DNA from: Nocardia altamirensis NBRC 108246
GTDB lineage: Bacteria > Actinomycetota > Actinomycetes > Mycobacteriales > Mycobacteriaceae
Direction: 5' to 3'
Length of the DNA stretch: 64,000 nt
Assembly: GCF_001612685.1 (NCBI RefSeq)
Contig: NZ_BDAY01000003.1
Coordinates: 240,135 to 304,134, forward strand
In this document: positions 34,620 to 42,771 of the stretch, one piece after another
Layout: each line of letters opens with the position of its first letter
How positions within the stretch are numbered: position 1 is the first letter of the stretch
Position numbers and translations under genes: made by a program
Notes under the pieces: model-generated
Database searches by the model: none
What the model saw: the letters and a program-made list of their open reading frames with translations, nothing else
Told to the model about the DNA's origin: nothing

Positions 34620-35306
34620 GTGAGTACGGGCGAAGAGCTCGCCGCCGAGGCGGTGAGCGCGATGGAAGAGACCATCGGCGTCGACGCCTGCGCCGAGCCG
34701 GGCTGGTTTCGATTCTGGTTTGCCGACCAGCGGTGGGAGTGGTCCGACGAGCTGGCTGCGATGTACGGCTACCAGTCGGACGCGGTGGCGCCGACCACCG
34801 AGCTGCTGCTCTCGCACAAACACCCCGACGACCGGGAGCATGTCGCTGGCTGTATCGCCGCGGCGGCCGAAACCGGGCAGCCGTTCTGCGGCAGGCATCG
34901 GATCATCGACACGGCGGGGGAGGTGCGTGAGGTGGTCGTCGTCGGCGACCTCATGACCGATGAGGACGGGGTCGTGGTCGGCACGTCCGGGTACTACGTG
35001 GACGTGACCGAACGGCTGGAGGAACAGCGCCAGGAAGTGCTCGAGGAGATCATGCCCGAGGTGATCGAGTCGAGGGCGGTGATCGAGCAGGCCAAGGGCG
35101 CGCTGATCCTGGCGTACGGGGTGAACGCGGAGCAGGCGTTCCGAGTGCTGCGCTGGCGTTCGCAGGAGACCAACACGAAACTGCGCGATCTCGCCGCGCA
35201 GTTCGTGCACGAGCTCAGGTTGCTGAGCAATGACACCGCAGGTTTCCGCACTCGATTCGATCACCTCTTGCTGACCGTGCACGAACGGGTCGACGCTGCT
35301 CAGTAG
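34620..35306 (+). CDS. PAS-ANTAR regulatory protein
   Basis: A 228-residue protein with a PAS sensor (about 25-140: FRFWFADQRWEWSDELAAMY, HKHPDDREHVAGCI, GTSGYYVDVTERLEEQRQEV) joined to a C-terminal ANTAR domain (150-215: ESRAVIEQAKGALILAYGVN, AEQAFRVLRWRSQETNTKLR, DLAAQFVHEL). ANTAR proteins bind paired hexaloop RNA hairpins and prevent transcription termination. The start is GTG at 34620. It converges on a second, ANTAR-only gene. I did not find an obvious double-hexaloop target nearby, so the regulated transcripts are probably elsewhere. Confidence 0.87.
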   Translation: MSTGEELAAEAVSAMEETIGVDACAEPGWFRFWFADQRWEWSDELAAMYGYQSDAVAPTTELLLSHKHPDDREHVAGCIAAAAETGQPFCGRHRIIDTAGEVREVVVVGDLMTDEDGVVVGTSGYYVDVTERLEEQRQEVLEEIMPEVIESRAVIEQAKGALILAYGVNAEQAFRVLRWRSQETNTKLRDLAAQFVHELRLLSNDTAGFRTRFDHLLLTVHERVDAAQ

Positions 35307-35336
35307 GCGTCGGCGCGGGCCAGCATGCCGCCGCGG

Positions 35337-35666
35337 TCATGTCCCGTTCGGTGGCTGACGGTTCGGCGCGGAATTCTGGGCGAGGGTGTGTGCGATGAGC
35401 AGCAGATGGTCGACCTGGGTGCGGAGTTCGGGGGACGTGAGGTTCAGCGTCGGGATCTCGGCGATCAACTGCGCGGCCAGCGCGCGAAGCTTGACGTTCG
35501 TCGCTTGCGAGCGTTTGCGCAGCATGCCGAACGCCTGCTCGGCGTCGATCCCGTAGACCAGCATCAACGCGCCTTTGGCCTGCTCGATCACGGCCCGCGT
35601 TGCCATTAGCTCAGGAGAAGCGCGTCCGAGGGGTGCCTGGCCACGGTCCTCGACTGCATCGCTCAT
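35337..35666 (-). CDS. ANTAR-only protein
   Basis: A 109-residue protein that is almost solely an ANTAR domain: ELMATRAVIEQAKGALMLVY at 19-38, GIDAEQAFGMLRKRSQATNV at 39-58, KLRALAAQLIAEIPTLNL at 59-76, then a short helix and a Pro/Asn-rich tail. It lacks a sensor domain, so it may need a partner, possibly the PAS-ANTAR protein encoded convergently 30 bases away, for signal input or heterodimerisation. RNA binding is inferred from the family. The two genes look like products of a local duplication with loss of the PAS part in one. Confidence 0.85.
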   Translation of the reverse strand: MSDAVEDRGQAPLGRASPELMATRAVIEQAKGALMLVYGIDAEQAFGMLRKRSQATNVKLRALAAQLIAEIPTLNLTSPELRTQVDHLLLIAHTLAQNSAPNRQPPNGT

Positions 35667-35766
35667 ATCGCAGGACTACCCACCGAGCCGATTGTTAAGG
35701 GTCGGAGACCGTTCGAAGTCGGTAGTGCCGCTGATCAGTGTTGCTTGCGGAATTCGGGCGCCCGTT

Positions 35767-36177
35767 TCATGGCTCGATGCGGTCGAGTAGCCAGCGCGGG
35801 CCGACGGTCGTTGCGCCGAGCGCTTCGACGCGATCGCGGAGGCCGCGATCCGCGGTCACCACGGTGATCGCTCGATGCGGATCCGCACCGACCGCCGCCG
35901 CGACCACATCGACGATCGCGTCGTCCCCGGAACCGTCCGCCGCCACCACCCGCAGCCCGCCGAAATCCGCGTCGGCCGCGTCCGTGACGGCAGCCCTCGC
36001 CGCCCCCTCGAGCACCACGACCACCTCACTCGGTTGCTCGAGCTGCTGACCAACGGTGGTCAGCTGGACCAGCAACCGCCGTGCCGCGCCCGCCCGATCC
36101 CGCCACCACCCATCGGGCCGCGACCCGACCACATTCGCGGCATCGACCACCACCAGCGCAACCCCGTCATTCGCCAC
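35767..36177 (-). CDS. NYN/PIN-like domain protein
   Basis: A 136-residue single-domain protein with the fold of NYN/PIN nucleases. Acidic positions at the usual places are visible: ALVVVDAANVVG (Asp13 and Asn16), GSGDDAIVDVVA (Asp pair) and ITVVTADRGLRDRV near 105-118 (Asp). This supports a metal-dependent RNase, though related proteins are annotated loosely as hypothetical or NTP pyrophosphohydrolases. No antitoxin gene lies beside it, so it is not treated as a toxin. The gene is flanked by the ANTAR gene and the divergent msrBA operon. Confidence 0.75.
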   Translation of the reverse strand: MANDGVALVVVDAANVVGSRPDGWWRDRAGAARRLLVQLTTVGQQLEQPSEVVVVLEGAARAAVTDAADADFGGLRVVAADGSGDDAIVDVVAAAVGADPHRAITVVTADRGLRDRVEALGATTVGPRWLLDRIEP

Positions 36178-36319
36178 CCACTCAGTCTCCTCCCGGCGTA
36201 GGCGGACCTACCGCGGCGACCGTCCCGAGCGAATAATGACCGAAGTGTGACGCGCAGGCCGGACGGGATTTTCCGGGTCGGCGCACCCGTTGTACGGGGA
36301 GCCGATATGAGGAGGTCAT

Positions 36320-36775
36320 GTGGCCAACGAGTACAACAGGAATCCCGCGGCGGTCGCCGCACTCTCGCCCGAGCAGTACCACGTCACCCAGGAGAACGGG
36401 ACCGAGCGGGCGTTCACCGGTGAATACTGGGACAATCACGAGCCTGGTCTCTACGTGGACGTGGTGTCCGGTGAGCCGTTGTTCGCCTCGGTCGACAAGT
36501 TCGACAGTGGTTCGGGCTGGCCGAGTTTCACCAAGCCGGTGGACGCGGAGAACGTGGTGCAGAAGCGGGACTTCAGTCATCTGATGATCCGCACCGAGGT
36601 GCGTTCCGCGCACGGCGGCAGTCACCTGGGGCACGTCTTCACCGACGGTCCCCGCGCGGAGGGTGGCCTGCGGTACTGCATCAACTCGGCGGCGCTGCGG
36701 TTCATCCACCTCGACGCGCTGGAGGCGGAAGGCTATGGGCAGTACAAGGCTCTTTTCACGAAGGAGGACGTGTGA
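36320..36775 (+). CDS. msrB: Peptide-methionine (R)-S-oxide reductase
   Basis: A 151-residue repair enzyme reducing R-methionine sulfoxide in proteins. Family blocks are present: [43 protein letters not shown] and [13 protein letters not shown] with the catalytic Cys. The CxxC pairs that bind structural zinc in the E. coli form are replaced (YVDVVSG and RSAHGGS), so this is the zinc-free type, and the usual recycling Cys before GWPSF is Ser. GTG at 36320 follows GAGGAGGTCAT. Its end overlaps msrA by 4 bases (GTGA), so both are translated together for full repair of methionine sulfoxide. Confidence 0.93.
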   Translation: MANEYNRNPAAVAALSPEQYHVTQENGTERAFTGEYWDNHEPGLYVDVVSGEPLFASVDKFDSGSGWPSFTKPVDAENVVQKRDFSHLMIRTEVRSAHGGSHLGHVFTDGPRAEGGLRYCINSAALRFIHLDALEAEGYGQYKALFTKEDV

Positions 36776-37284
36776 CGGACACGCGAAAGGCGATTTTGGC
36801 CGGCGGATGCTTTTGGGGCATGGAAGATCTGATCCGTAAGCAGCCCGGTGTGCTCTCGACGCGAGTCGGCTACACCGGCGGCAGCAACGACAACCCCACC
36901 TACCGCAACCATCCCGGCCACGCGGAGGCCGTCGAGATCGTCTACGACCCCGCGCAGACCGACTACCGGGCGCTGCTCGAGTTCTTCTTCCAGATCCACG
37001 ATCCGACGACGAAGGACCGGCAGGGCAACGACATCGGCACCAGCTACCGCTCGGAGATCTTCTACACCGACGAAGATCAGCAGCGCGTCGCCATCGACAC
37101 CATCGCCGATGTCGACGCCTCCGGCCTGTGGCCAGGCAAGGTGGTCACCCCGGTGACTCCGGCCCCCACCTTCTGGGAGGCAGAGCCGGAACACCAGGAC
37201 TACCTGCTCCGCTACCCCGACGGCTACACCTGCCACTTCCCGCGCCCCGGCTGGAAGTTGCCGAAGCGGCAAACCACCGCGTAG
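36772..37284 (+). CDS. msrA: Peptide-methionine (S)-S-oxide reductase
   Basis: A 170-residue repair enzyme for S-methionine sulfoxide. The catalytic motif [10 protein letters not shown] is at 11-20, followed by [50 protein letters not shown] and [12 protein letters not shown], all conserved in MsrA. It has the short C-terminus without the usual extra resolving cysteines after residue 150 apart from the one in GYTCHFP. The start GTG overlaps the msrB stop. A perfect palindromic hairpin lies 25 bases after the stop. Confidence 0.93.
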   Translation: MTDTRKAILAGGCFWGMEDLIRKQPGVLSTRVGYTGGSNDNPTYRNHPGHAEAVEIVYDPAQTDYRALLEFFFQIHDPTTKDRQGNDIGTSYRSEIFYTDEDQQRVAIDTIADVDASGLWPGKVVTPVTPAPTFWEAEPEHQDYLLRYPDGYTCHFPRPGWKLPKRQTTA

Positions 37285-37309
37285 TCAACGGACGCGGTGC
37301 CCGCCATAC

Positions 37310-37335
37310 GCCGCGCGGCAGGCCTGCCGCGCGGC
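37310..37335. terminator. Bidirectional terminator hairpin
   Basis: GCCGCGCGGCAGG followed directly by its complement CCTGCCGCGCGGC: a 26-bp perfect palindrome lying between the convergent msrA and acyl-reductase genes. Confidence 0.75.
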
Positions 37336-37343
37336 GACCGGGC

Positions 37344-38720
37344 TCACACTCCGGAGCGGATCATTCCCTTGGTCCGCATGAGGAATTCGGCGAGATAGCT
37401 GTCGTGCGGGACGCCGGGGCGCAGCCAGGTGGTCGGGTTGTCGCCGAGGTAGAGGTTGGTGATCGTCGGTTCGTCGAGGAGTGCGTCGATCAGCTCGTGC
37501 CGGTGCGTCATGGCGGTCAGCACCAGCGAATCTCGCAGCGGGACAACGCCGTCGGAGGGTGACCATGGCCCGACCCAGACGCAGGGGAAGGGCAGCTCGA
37601 TGTTGAGTTGCGGTGCCGTGCTGCTCGACACCAGATGCACTGCGGGGCGTAGGACAGCGCCGCCGGTGGCCAGCTCGTCGACGATCGTGTCACCGCCGAG
37701 CACGGGGACGGCGCCGTCGGCGACCCGGTGCAGGTAGGCGTCGACGGCGCGCACCGAGTCGGTCGACTGCACGGTGAGGATCGCGTGCGGGTCATCTGCG
37801 GGCAGACTCGGAATGTCTTGCAGCACTTCGGCTAACGCGCGCGCCAGCGGTTCGGGATCACCCTCGACGAGTACCGCGGTCGCGCAGGTGCATGCGGTGC
37901 CGCCGAGATGGCTCACCGACTCGGCGATCAGCGCGAGATGGTCGCGCCAGTCCACGTCCGAGGTGACCAGGATCTTGGACCGCCCAGGGCCCTGGGTGAG
38001 CACCCGCGGATTCGCGCCGTACTTCTGGACGACGTCGTCGCCGCCGTAGACGATGGCGAAGTCCGCTTCGGCGATGATCACGTCCGCGGTCGCATGGTCG
38101 GTGGGAAGCAACGTGACAGTCGCAGGCGGGAAGCCTGCCATCCGCAATGCGGTGACCAGCCGGGCAGCGGTGAACGGCTCACGGGTGGACGGGCGCACCG
38201 CAACGCGATAGCCGAGCGCCAGCGCTTCCGGCCAAAGTCCGTGCACCGCAGGCGTATTGCCTGCGGCGTGCACCGCGAACACGTCACCCTTGCGGGTCCA
38301 GACGGCCGAGCCTTCGCTCGTCAGCGGGTCGGACCAGTCCTCGACGGCGCCCTTGGGCATCGCGAGCCCGACGGTGACACGCTGCTGGCGCAGCACCTCC
38401 GCGACCCAGTGCACCGCCTCGAGCACCACGGTCATCGGCACCCCGGAGGTGGTCGACACCAGGCGGGCGTACTCGCCGGGGTCGAGCCCGTCGACGACGC
38501 CGAAGAGGAAGAGGTCGGCCGCGCGCTCGAGCGCCGTCAGACGTTCGGCGAGCGGCAGCGTCTTGGCGCGCCGCATCGCCGTCATCGTGCGCCGCACATA
38601 CAGTGGTGGCACCTGGCTGATGTCGCCGATGTGCTTGCCGGACACCGAGATCAACGGTGCGCGGTCGTGCGCACGGAACGCGCCGTTCGGGCCGAGCGCG
38701 TCGATCATCAACTCGCCCAT
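37344..38720 (-). CDS. LuxC-like acyl-CoA/acyl reductase
   Basis: A 458-residue enzyme of the aldehyde-dehydrogenase superfamily resembling LuxC and related acyl reductases, which reduce an activated carboxylic acid to the aldehyde with NAD(P)H. Visible parts: FAVHAAGNTPAVHGLWPEAL and VRPSTREPFTAARLVTAL in the nucleotide-binding half, DFAIVYGGDDVVQKYGANPR, and HLGGTACTCATAVLVEGDPE with the candidate catalytic Cys near 275. Its start codon shares one base with the stop of the upstream LuxE/PaaK-like gene, so the two are translationally coupled. There are no luxAB or luxD genes, so luminescence is not implied. Substrate acid unknown. Confidence 0.75.
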   Translation of the reverse strand: MGELMIDALGPNGAFRAHDRAPLISVSGKHIGDISQVPPLYVRRTMTAMRRAKTLPLAERLTALERAADLFLFGVVDGLDPGEYARLVSTTSGVPMTVVLEAVHWVAEVLRQQRVTVGLAMPKGAVEDWSDPLTSEGSAVWTRKGDVFAVHAAGNTPAVHGLWPEALALGYRVAVRPSTREPFTAARLVTALRMAGFPPATVTLLPTDHATADVIIAEADFAIVYGGDDVVQKYGANPRVLTQGPGRSKILVTSDVDWRDHLALIAESVSHLGGTACTCATAVLVEGDPEPLARALAEVLQDIPSLPADDPHAILTVQSTDSVRAVDAYLHRVADGAVPVLGGDTIVDELATGGAVLRPAVHLVSSSTAPQLNIELPFPCVWVGPWSPSDGVVPLRDSLVLTAMTHRHELIDALLDEPTITNLYLGDNPTTWLRPGVPHDSYLAEFLMRTKGMIRSGV

Positions 38721-39844
38721 CAGTAGACGCCCTCGATGATCTCGACGTTGTCGAACGAGCGCACCGGTCCGACGTCGGCGACCGAACAGCCGAGGATGTG
38801 GTCCGGTGGTTCGACCTTCATGGCGAGATCGCGTTCCCGATTGTTCGGCAGCAGTGCGTATTTGGTGAGATGGTTCATGACGACCTGCCCGCGTTCGCCG
38901 TAGCCGACGTCCGCTCCGGTGTCCGGATCCACCACGCGGAACGCGATATAGGGGCTCGGTGTGTCGAATACCGGCAACCCGTCGGGGCGCTCCTCATCGC
39001 GTTCCCGCGACATGCCGAGGATGGTGGTGCTGCCGTAGAGGCCTTTCAGCGGAATGCCGGGGAATATCTCCTCGCGGAAAACGGTGCGCGAATCCGCGTC
39101 CATGTGTGCGCCGCTCCAGCAGATGAGCCGGATGTTCTTGCGCACCAGCTCGACCAATTCGTCGCGCTGGGCGAGGCGTTCGAGGATCGGCGGTGTGGTG
39201 ATGAGGATACCGACGGTTTGGGTCGTCAGAATATGGGCGGCCTGATCGACGATGTGCGCGGCGTACCGGTCGGTATCGGCGACGTCGCCCCGGCTGATCA
39301 TCTGCTTGATCCAGCGCGGGTCGAGATCGACGGTGAATCGCACGCCCCGGTGTCGGCGGGCCCGACGCTCGGCGAATTCGCCGAACATGTGCGGACCGCT
39401 CGGCGTCACCGCGAGGACGTTCGCGTCGCCCAGGTCGGCGTAGTGGTGCTCGTCCCAGCTCAGCGCGAACTCCATCCACCGGTCGAACATCACGAACCGC
39501 TTCGGCGCCCCGGTGGTTCCGCCGCTCTCGTAGATCCCGGCAATCGTCCGGTCGGCACCGGTGAGACCGCGCGGGATCATCTCTTCGATGGCCACATCGC
39601 GAAATTCATTGACTACATTCGGAAAAAGGCGGAGATCGTCGAATGTTCGCACGTCCTTGCGCGGGTCGAAATCCAGTGTCTTCGCCCGCCTGAGCCAGAA
39701 TGGGCTCCCGGTATCCGCACTGAAATGCCATTGCATGAGGGCGCGGATATAGTCGTCCGGATGGCCCGCCGCCAGCTCGCGATGGTCGATGTCCAAGATT
39801 TCAGGGAGCACTAGCGGCCTCCAGATAAAGCCCCGATCGGGCAT
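38720..39844 (-). CDS. LuxE/PaaK-like acyl-adenylating enzyme
   Basis: A 374-residue adenylate-forming enzyme related to LuxE, phenylacetate-CoA ligase and EhpF of phenazine biosynthesis. The ATP-binding motif is IYESGGTTGAPKRFVMFD at about 104-121; GLYGSTTILGMSRE, the later GYGERGQVVMNHLTKYALLP and PPDHILGCSVADVGPVRSF carry the AMP-binding and hinge features. It would activate a carboxylic acid to acyl-AMP for the coupled LuxC-like reductase. ATG at 39844 is used; an in-frame TTG at 39862 with GGGAAGA before it is also possible. The pair is preceded by a near-perfect palindrome at 39901. Substrate unknown. Confidence 0.78.
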   Translation of the reverse strand: MPDRGFIWRPLVLPEILDIDHRELAAGHPDDYIRALMQWHFSADTGSPFWLRRAKTLDFDPRKDVRTFDDLRLFPNVVNEFRDVAIEEMIPRGLTGADRTIAGIYESGGTTGAPKRFVMFDRWMEFALSWDEHHYADLGDANVLAVTPSGPHMFGEFAERRARRHRGVRFTVDLDPRWIKQMISRGDVADTDRYAAHIVDQAAHILTTQTVGILITTPPILERLAQRDELVELVRKNIRLICWSGAHMDADSRTVFREEIFPGIPLKGLYGSTTILGMSRERDEERPDGLPVFDTPSPYIAFRVVDPDTGADVGYGERGQVVMNHLTKYALLPNNRERDLAMKVEPPDHILGCSVADVGPVRSFDNVEIIEGVY

Positions 39845-39900
39845 TTCGCTCGAATGGGGCAATCTTCCCGTGCCCGACCGGCGGCCAACCTGTCACTCTC

Positions 39901-39925
39901 GCGGTTCGATCCCCCGATCGAAACC
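39901..39925. promoter_or_regulatory. Near-palindrome upstream of the acid-reductase pair
   Basis: CGGTTCGATC, four C, GATCGAAACCG: arms pair except for one bulged base. It lies 57-81 bases upstream of the LuxE-like start and 130 bases past the SRPBCC stop. An operator for the reductase pair is the favoured reading. Confidence 0.4.
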
Positions 39926-39943
39926 GGCTGTCGAACTTGCGGT

Positions 39944-39975
39944 TCCGCACTGCCGCCGGGGGAGCGGACAGTGCG
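39944..39975 (-). terminator. Hairpin after the ArsR-SRPBCC pair
   Basis: CCGCACTG (39944-39951) pairs perfectly with CAGTGCGG (39968-39975) over a 16-base loop, about 80 bases after the SRPBCC stop on the minus strand. Confidence 0.4.
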
Positions 39976-40054
39976 GCCCGCCGACAGAATGTGGTCGGAT
40001 GATCACATCAAGCGGTCATTGCCGACGCGCACCGGCAGTCGAATACGCGACCGC

Positions 40055-40702
40055 TCAGTTCATTTCGGTGCCGGTGTAGAACGCCGCGGTGCGTTCGTGT
40101 GCGGCCTGCGCGGCGTCGTCCGGCATCCCCGCCGCGCGCGCCTGCTCGGCCCATCGGCGGCTGCTTTCGGTGATGAAGCGTTTGGCGTCGGCCGTGTGGA
40201 GCCACTCGGAGGCCTCCAGCGGCGTGCTCGCGCCGGTGCTCTGGTAGTGGCCGAGGCCGGCGAAGCCGAGTTCCCAGCCGACACCCATCGCGCCGGGGCC
40301 GAACTCCGACCAACGCGCACTGTCGATTTCGCCGCTGTGCGTCAGGGTCATCCTGGTCCGTTCGGGGGACTCCGCAGTGAGCCGTACCTCGATGCGCGAC
40401 GTTTCGCCGCCGAACTCCCAGGTAGTGGTGAATCCATGGGGCGGATCGCAGCTTTCGACGGTGCCGCCGGCATTGTCCTGCACCAGGAACCGTCCGCCGA
40501 CGCGCAGCTCACCGCTGACCGGTGCGAACCAGCGAGCCAGCCGCTCGGTGGAGGTGCACGCGTCCCAGAGATCGTCGATGTCTGTCGCGTAGACCTGACT
40601 CAATCCGAGTGTGGCACTGACTGTTTCGCCGTGCTCGTCGGTCTTCAACGTGCGATCGAGGGCGTCGAGCTGTTGATCGGTGTCCATGGTCGGCTCGGTC
40701 AT
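40055..40702 (-). CDS. SRPBCC (AHSA1-type) domain protein
   Basis: A 215-residue protein with an AHSA1/START-like ligand-binding fold: LGLSQVYATDIDDLWDACTS at 33-52, RLARWFAPVSGELRVGGRFL, ESCDPPHGFTTTWEFGGETS, then RTRMTLTHSGEIDSARWSEF and GVGWELGFAGLGHYQS. Such proteins bind hydrophobic molecules in a deep cavity. The start overlaps the stop of the upstream arsR gene by 4 bases, the usual ArsR-SRPBCC pairing, so the regulator probably controls its own operon. A C-terminal helical extension (residues 160-215) exceeds the core fold. Ligand unknown. Confidence 0.85.
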   Translation of the reverse strand: MTEPTMDTDQQLDALDRTLKTDEHGETVSATLGLSQVYATDIDDLWDACTSTERLARWFAPVSGELRVGGRFLVQDNAGGTVESCDPPHGFTTTWEFGGETSRIEVRLTAESPERTRMTLTHSGEIDSARWSEFGPGAMGVGWELGFAGLGHYQSTGASTPLEASEWLHTADAKRFITESSRRWAEQARAAGMPDDAAQAAHERTAAFYTGTEMN

Positions 40703-41052
40703 TCCGGATTCCCTTCATCGTGGTGTTGCGCGCGAATGCGCTTGCCGCGGGCGATTTCGGTGTCCAGTGCCGCCATCCGCGACGTCCAGAAGTGCCGGAA
40801 GTGCTCGAGCCAACGGTCCACCTCACGCAGTGGTGTGGTGTCGACAACGTAGAGCCGTCGCGCACCTTCTGGTCGCACGGTGGCGAAGCCGTTCTCGCGC
40901 AACACTTTCAGGTGCTGGGATGCTGCGGGCTGGCTGATCCCGAACTCCTCGTGTGCGACCGCGGCCAACTCACCTGCGGTCCGTTCACCCTCGGCGAGCA
41001 GCTCGAGCAGCCGCCGTCGCACCGGATCCCCGAGAACATCGAACGCGTGCAT
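40699..41052 (-). CDS. ArsR family regulator paired with SRPBCC
   Basis: A 117-residue winged-helix repressor: FDVLGDPVRRRLLELLAEGE at 4-23, TAGELAAVAHEEFGISQPAA, SQHLKVLRENGFATVRPEGA (recognition and wing), RRLYVVDTTPLREVDRWLEH. No metal-binding CxC is visible, so it likely senses something other than metals. The promoter in front places the transcription start on or next to the ATG at 41052, so the mRNA is probably leaderless, and a CTTATATAAG palindrome lies inside the spacer. It is first in the operon with the SRPBCC gene. Confidence 0.87.
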   Translation of the reverse strand: MHAFDVLGDPVRRRLLELLAEGERTAGELAAVAHEEFGISQPAASQHLKVLRENGFATVRPEGARRLYVVDTTPLREVDRWLEHFRHFWTSRMAALDTEIARGKRIRAQHHDEGNPE

Positions 41053-41059
41053 GACTCAA

Positions 41060-41087
41060 TAATTAAGGCCGCGCTTATATAAGTCAA
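41060..41087 (-). promoter_or_regulatory. Leaderless promoter with operator for arsR
   Basis: On the minus strand, TTGACT (41087-41082), a 16-base spacer and TAATTA (41065-41060), ending 7 bases before the ATG. A perfect CTTATATAAG palindrome (41074-41083) overlaps the spacer and -35 box, a good position for ArsR repression. Confidence 0.55.
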
Positions 41088-41132
41088 GGCCGAATATAGA
41101 AACCGGCGAGCGAGCGCACCGCCCTCGGCAGG

Positions 41133-42374
41133 TCAGCGGGGTGGTTGGCTCATGTCGCGGTTGTGTCGGGGGAGTTCGATGCTGATCGGCATGCGGAGTT
41201 CGGCCAGGTAGAGCAGGGCTGCCTGGCGGAGGAACTCGTCGAAGAGCCAGTAGGCGTCCGGCGCCAGCGGGACGAGGGGGAGCAGGCCCTCGCGGACCGC
41301 GATGAAAGGACCCCAGCTCGCTCTGAGCAGCGGATCCCAGACCGGTTCCCGCGGGATGGCCAGCCCGTCGGCGATCGGATCGCCGAGCAGGAAGCGGGTG
41401 AAGGCGCCGAGCACCGGCTTGCTGAGCACGGTGAGGTCGATGTTCACGCCGAGCCGCAACAGCCGGTCGGCCAGCGCGGCACCCTCGGGAGTCGGGGCCA
41501 GAATCGGGTCGAGGACCTGGGCCGCTTGGGAATCGGCCGCGCCCCACGAGTTGGGGATGTACTCGTCGCGGATGCCGAGCAGGTGCGCACACACCTGCCA
41601 CGAGTGCAGGAATGCGTCGGACTCGTGCGCCGGAATGGGCACCCGCCACGCTGTCAGGTGCTTCATGACAGTTGTCGGCAAGCTGTGCCAGGTCACCATC
41701 ATGTCGTTCTGGCTGATCGGAATGTCCTCGTCGGCTGCGTACACCCAGTGCGGGGACTGTGGAAGGAGATGGCGAACCGCCGCGTGCACCAGCCGGGTCT
41801 TCACGCACGTCACGACCATCTCGCCATCGGGCGCATAGGCATTCGCGGTGCCGATGTCGTAGCCGAGCTTCGCGGTCTTGGAGATCCGGTCCTTCAGATC
41901 ATGACCGCCCTTGGAGTAGTAGACCGCCCGCGCTTCCTTCGGAATGACCGTGCTCATCATGCCGCTGGCCAATCCGTACAGCACGCCGAGATACAGACCA
42001 CGCTTCTTGGTGAATTCGACCGAGGTCCCCAGCTTGCCCGGATCGGCCCACTGCGGCAGCTGCCGCGCGTACTCCATGAAATCCCTTAACTCCGTTGGCA
42101 ATCCAGCAGGCAACGGTTGTCCGTTCCGGGTCCACGTCCGCAACAACTCGTTCACCCTCGGTACCTCGCCGCGCTCGATCAGCCCGGCCACCAAGGGATC
42201 TGCCTCCGCATCCCACACTCCCATCGGATCGACCCCGGACCCGGTCCCTGCCACCGACCCGCCCGGCGACCAGCTCCACGGTTCCGCCCGACCGGGTGCC
42301 ACCATCGCCACTGAGCCGAGCGCCCCAAGCACCCCGCCTGCCTTCAACGCGGTCCGCCTACTGAGTTTGTCCAT
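41133..42374 (-). CDS. Tat-exported Lcp-like DUF2236 oxygenase
   Basis: A 413-residue protein resembling latex-clearing protein (Lcp), a b-type cytochrome that cleaves poly(cis-1,4-isoprene). Residues 1-30 are a twin-arginine signal (SRRTALKAGG, then a hydrophobic stretch to APGRA). The DUF2236 core contains TKKRGLYLGVLYGLASGMMS, DIGTANAYAPDGEMVVTCVK, TRLVHAAVRHLLPQ and MMVTWHSLPTTVMKHL, where the conserved Arg/Lys/Thr and His residues of Lcp haem binding should lie. Nocardia species are known rubber degraders with lcp genes, but this copy could act on another polyisoprenoid. It is monocistronic, with a 397-base AT-richer upstream region and a TetR gene beyond. Confidence 0.75.
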   Translation of the reverse strand: MDKLSRRTALKAGGVLGALGSVAMVAPGRAEPWSWSPGGSVAGTGSGVDPMGVWDAEADPLVAGLIERGEVPRVNELLRTWTRNGQPLPAGLPTELRDFMEYARQLPQWADPGKLGTSVEFTKKRGLYLGVLYGLASGMMSTVIPKEARAVYYSKGGHDLKDRISKTAKLGYDIGTANAYAPDGEMVVTCVKTRLVHAAVRHLLPQSPHWVYAADEDIPISQNDMMVTWHSLPTTVMKHLTAWRVPIPAHESDAFLHSWQVCAHLLGIRDEYIPNSWGAADSQAAQVLDPILAPTPEGAALADRLLRLGVNIDLTVLSKPVLGAFTRFLLGDPIADGLAIPREPVWDPLLRASWGPFIAVREGLLPLVPLAPDAYWLFDEFLRQAALLYLAELRMPISIELPRHNRDMSQPPR

Positions 42375-42771
42375 GTCGCTACTCCTCGCCGAGCCTGGAC
42401 ACCACCATGTCGACGCACTGCCCGGCCGATAGGTGCCGATCCGCGCCTTGGTGGTAGAAGAATAGTGATTAACTTAACAGGTTTGTCGGCCTGGCGTCTC
42501 GGCTTTGGAAGAACTGCATTGATTCGCGCTAGCCCGGCTGAACGTGATGCGATTGTCTCTGTCTAACTCGACATTTGCTCGCTATCCATGGGCTCGGCAT
42601 TGCCGGTGTGTTGGACGTACACGCTGTGCCTGCAGGCTCCAGTTGATAAGTGCAGATCTTAATGATCGATAACTTATAACGACTTCGCTGAATGGTTCGA
42701 GTCGGTCTCGCTGCTCAGGTCGCCTGATCTCTAGCGGCCGGTTGGCAGATTGTGTTGCGCTCCAGCTGGAT
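42375..42771. other. AT-richer non-coding region upstream of the Lcp-like gene
   Basis: About 400 bases without a convincing gene and with visibly lower GC than its surroundings. Near the Lcp-like start there is a GATTAACTTAAC patch (about 42465-42478), and at about 42665-42680 GATAACTTATAACG, which shares the TTATAAC word of the TetR-region site at 43209-43216. This may hold the lcp promoter and distant binding sites of that TetR protein; nothing else is seen. Confidence 0.4.

Noticed and set aside
35767..36177. PIN-type toxin of a toxin-antitoxin pair
   Set aside because: No small antitoxin gene is adjacent or overlapping, and the protein is of the NYN-like type.
37344..39844. Bioluminescence (lux) operon
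   Set aside because: Only LuxC- and LuxE-like proteins are present; no luciferase subunits or LuxD.
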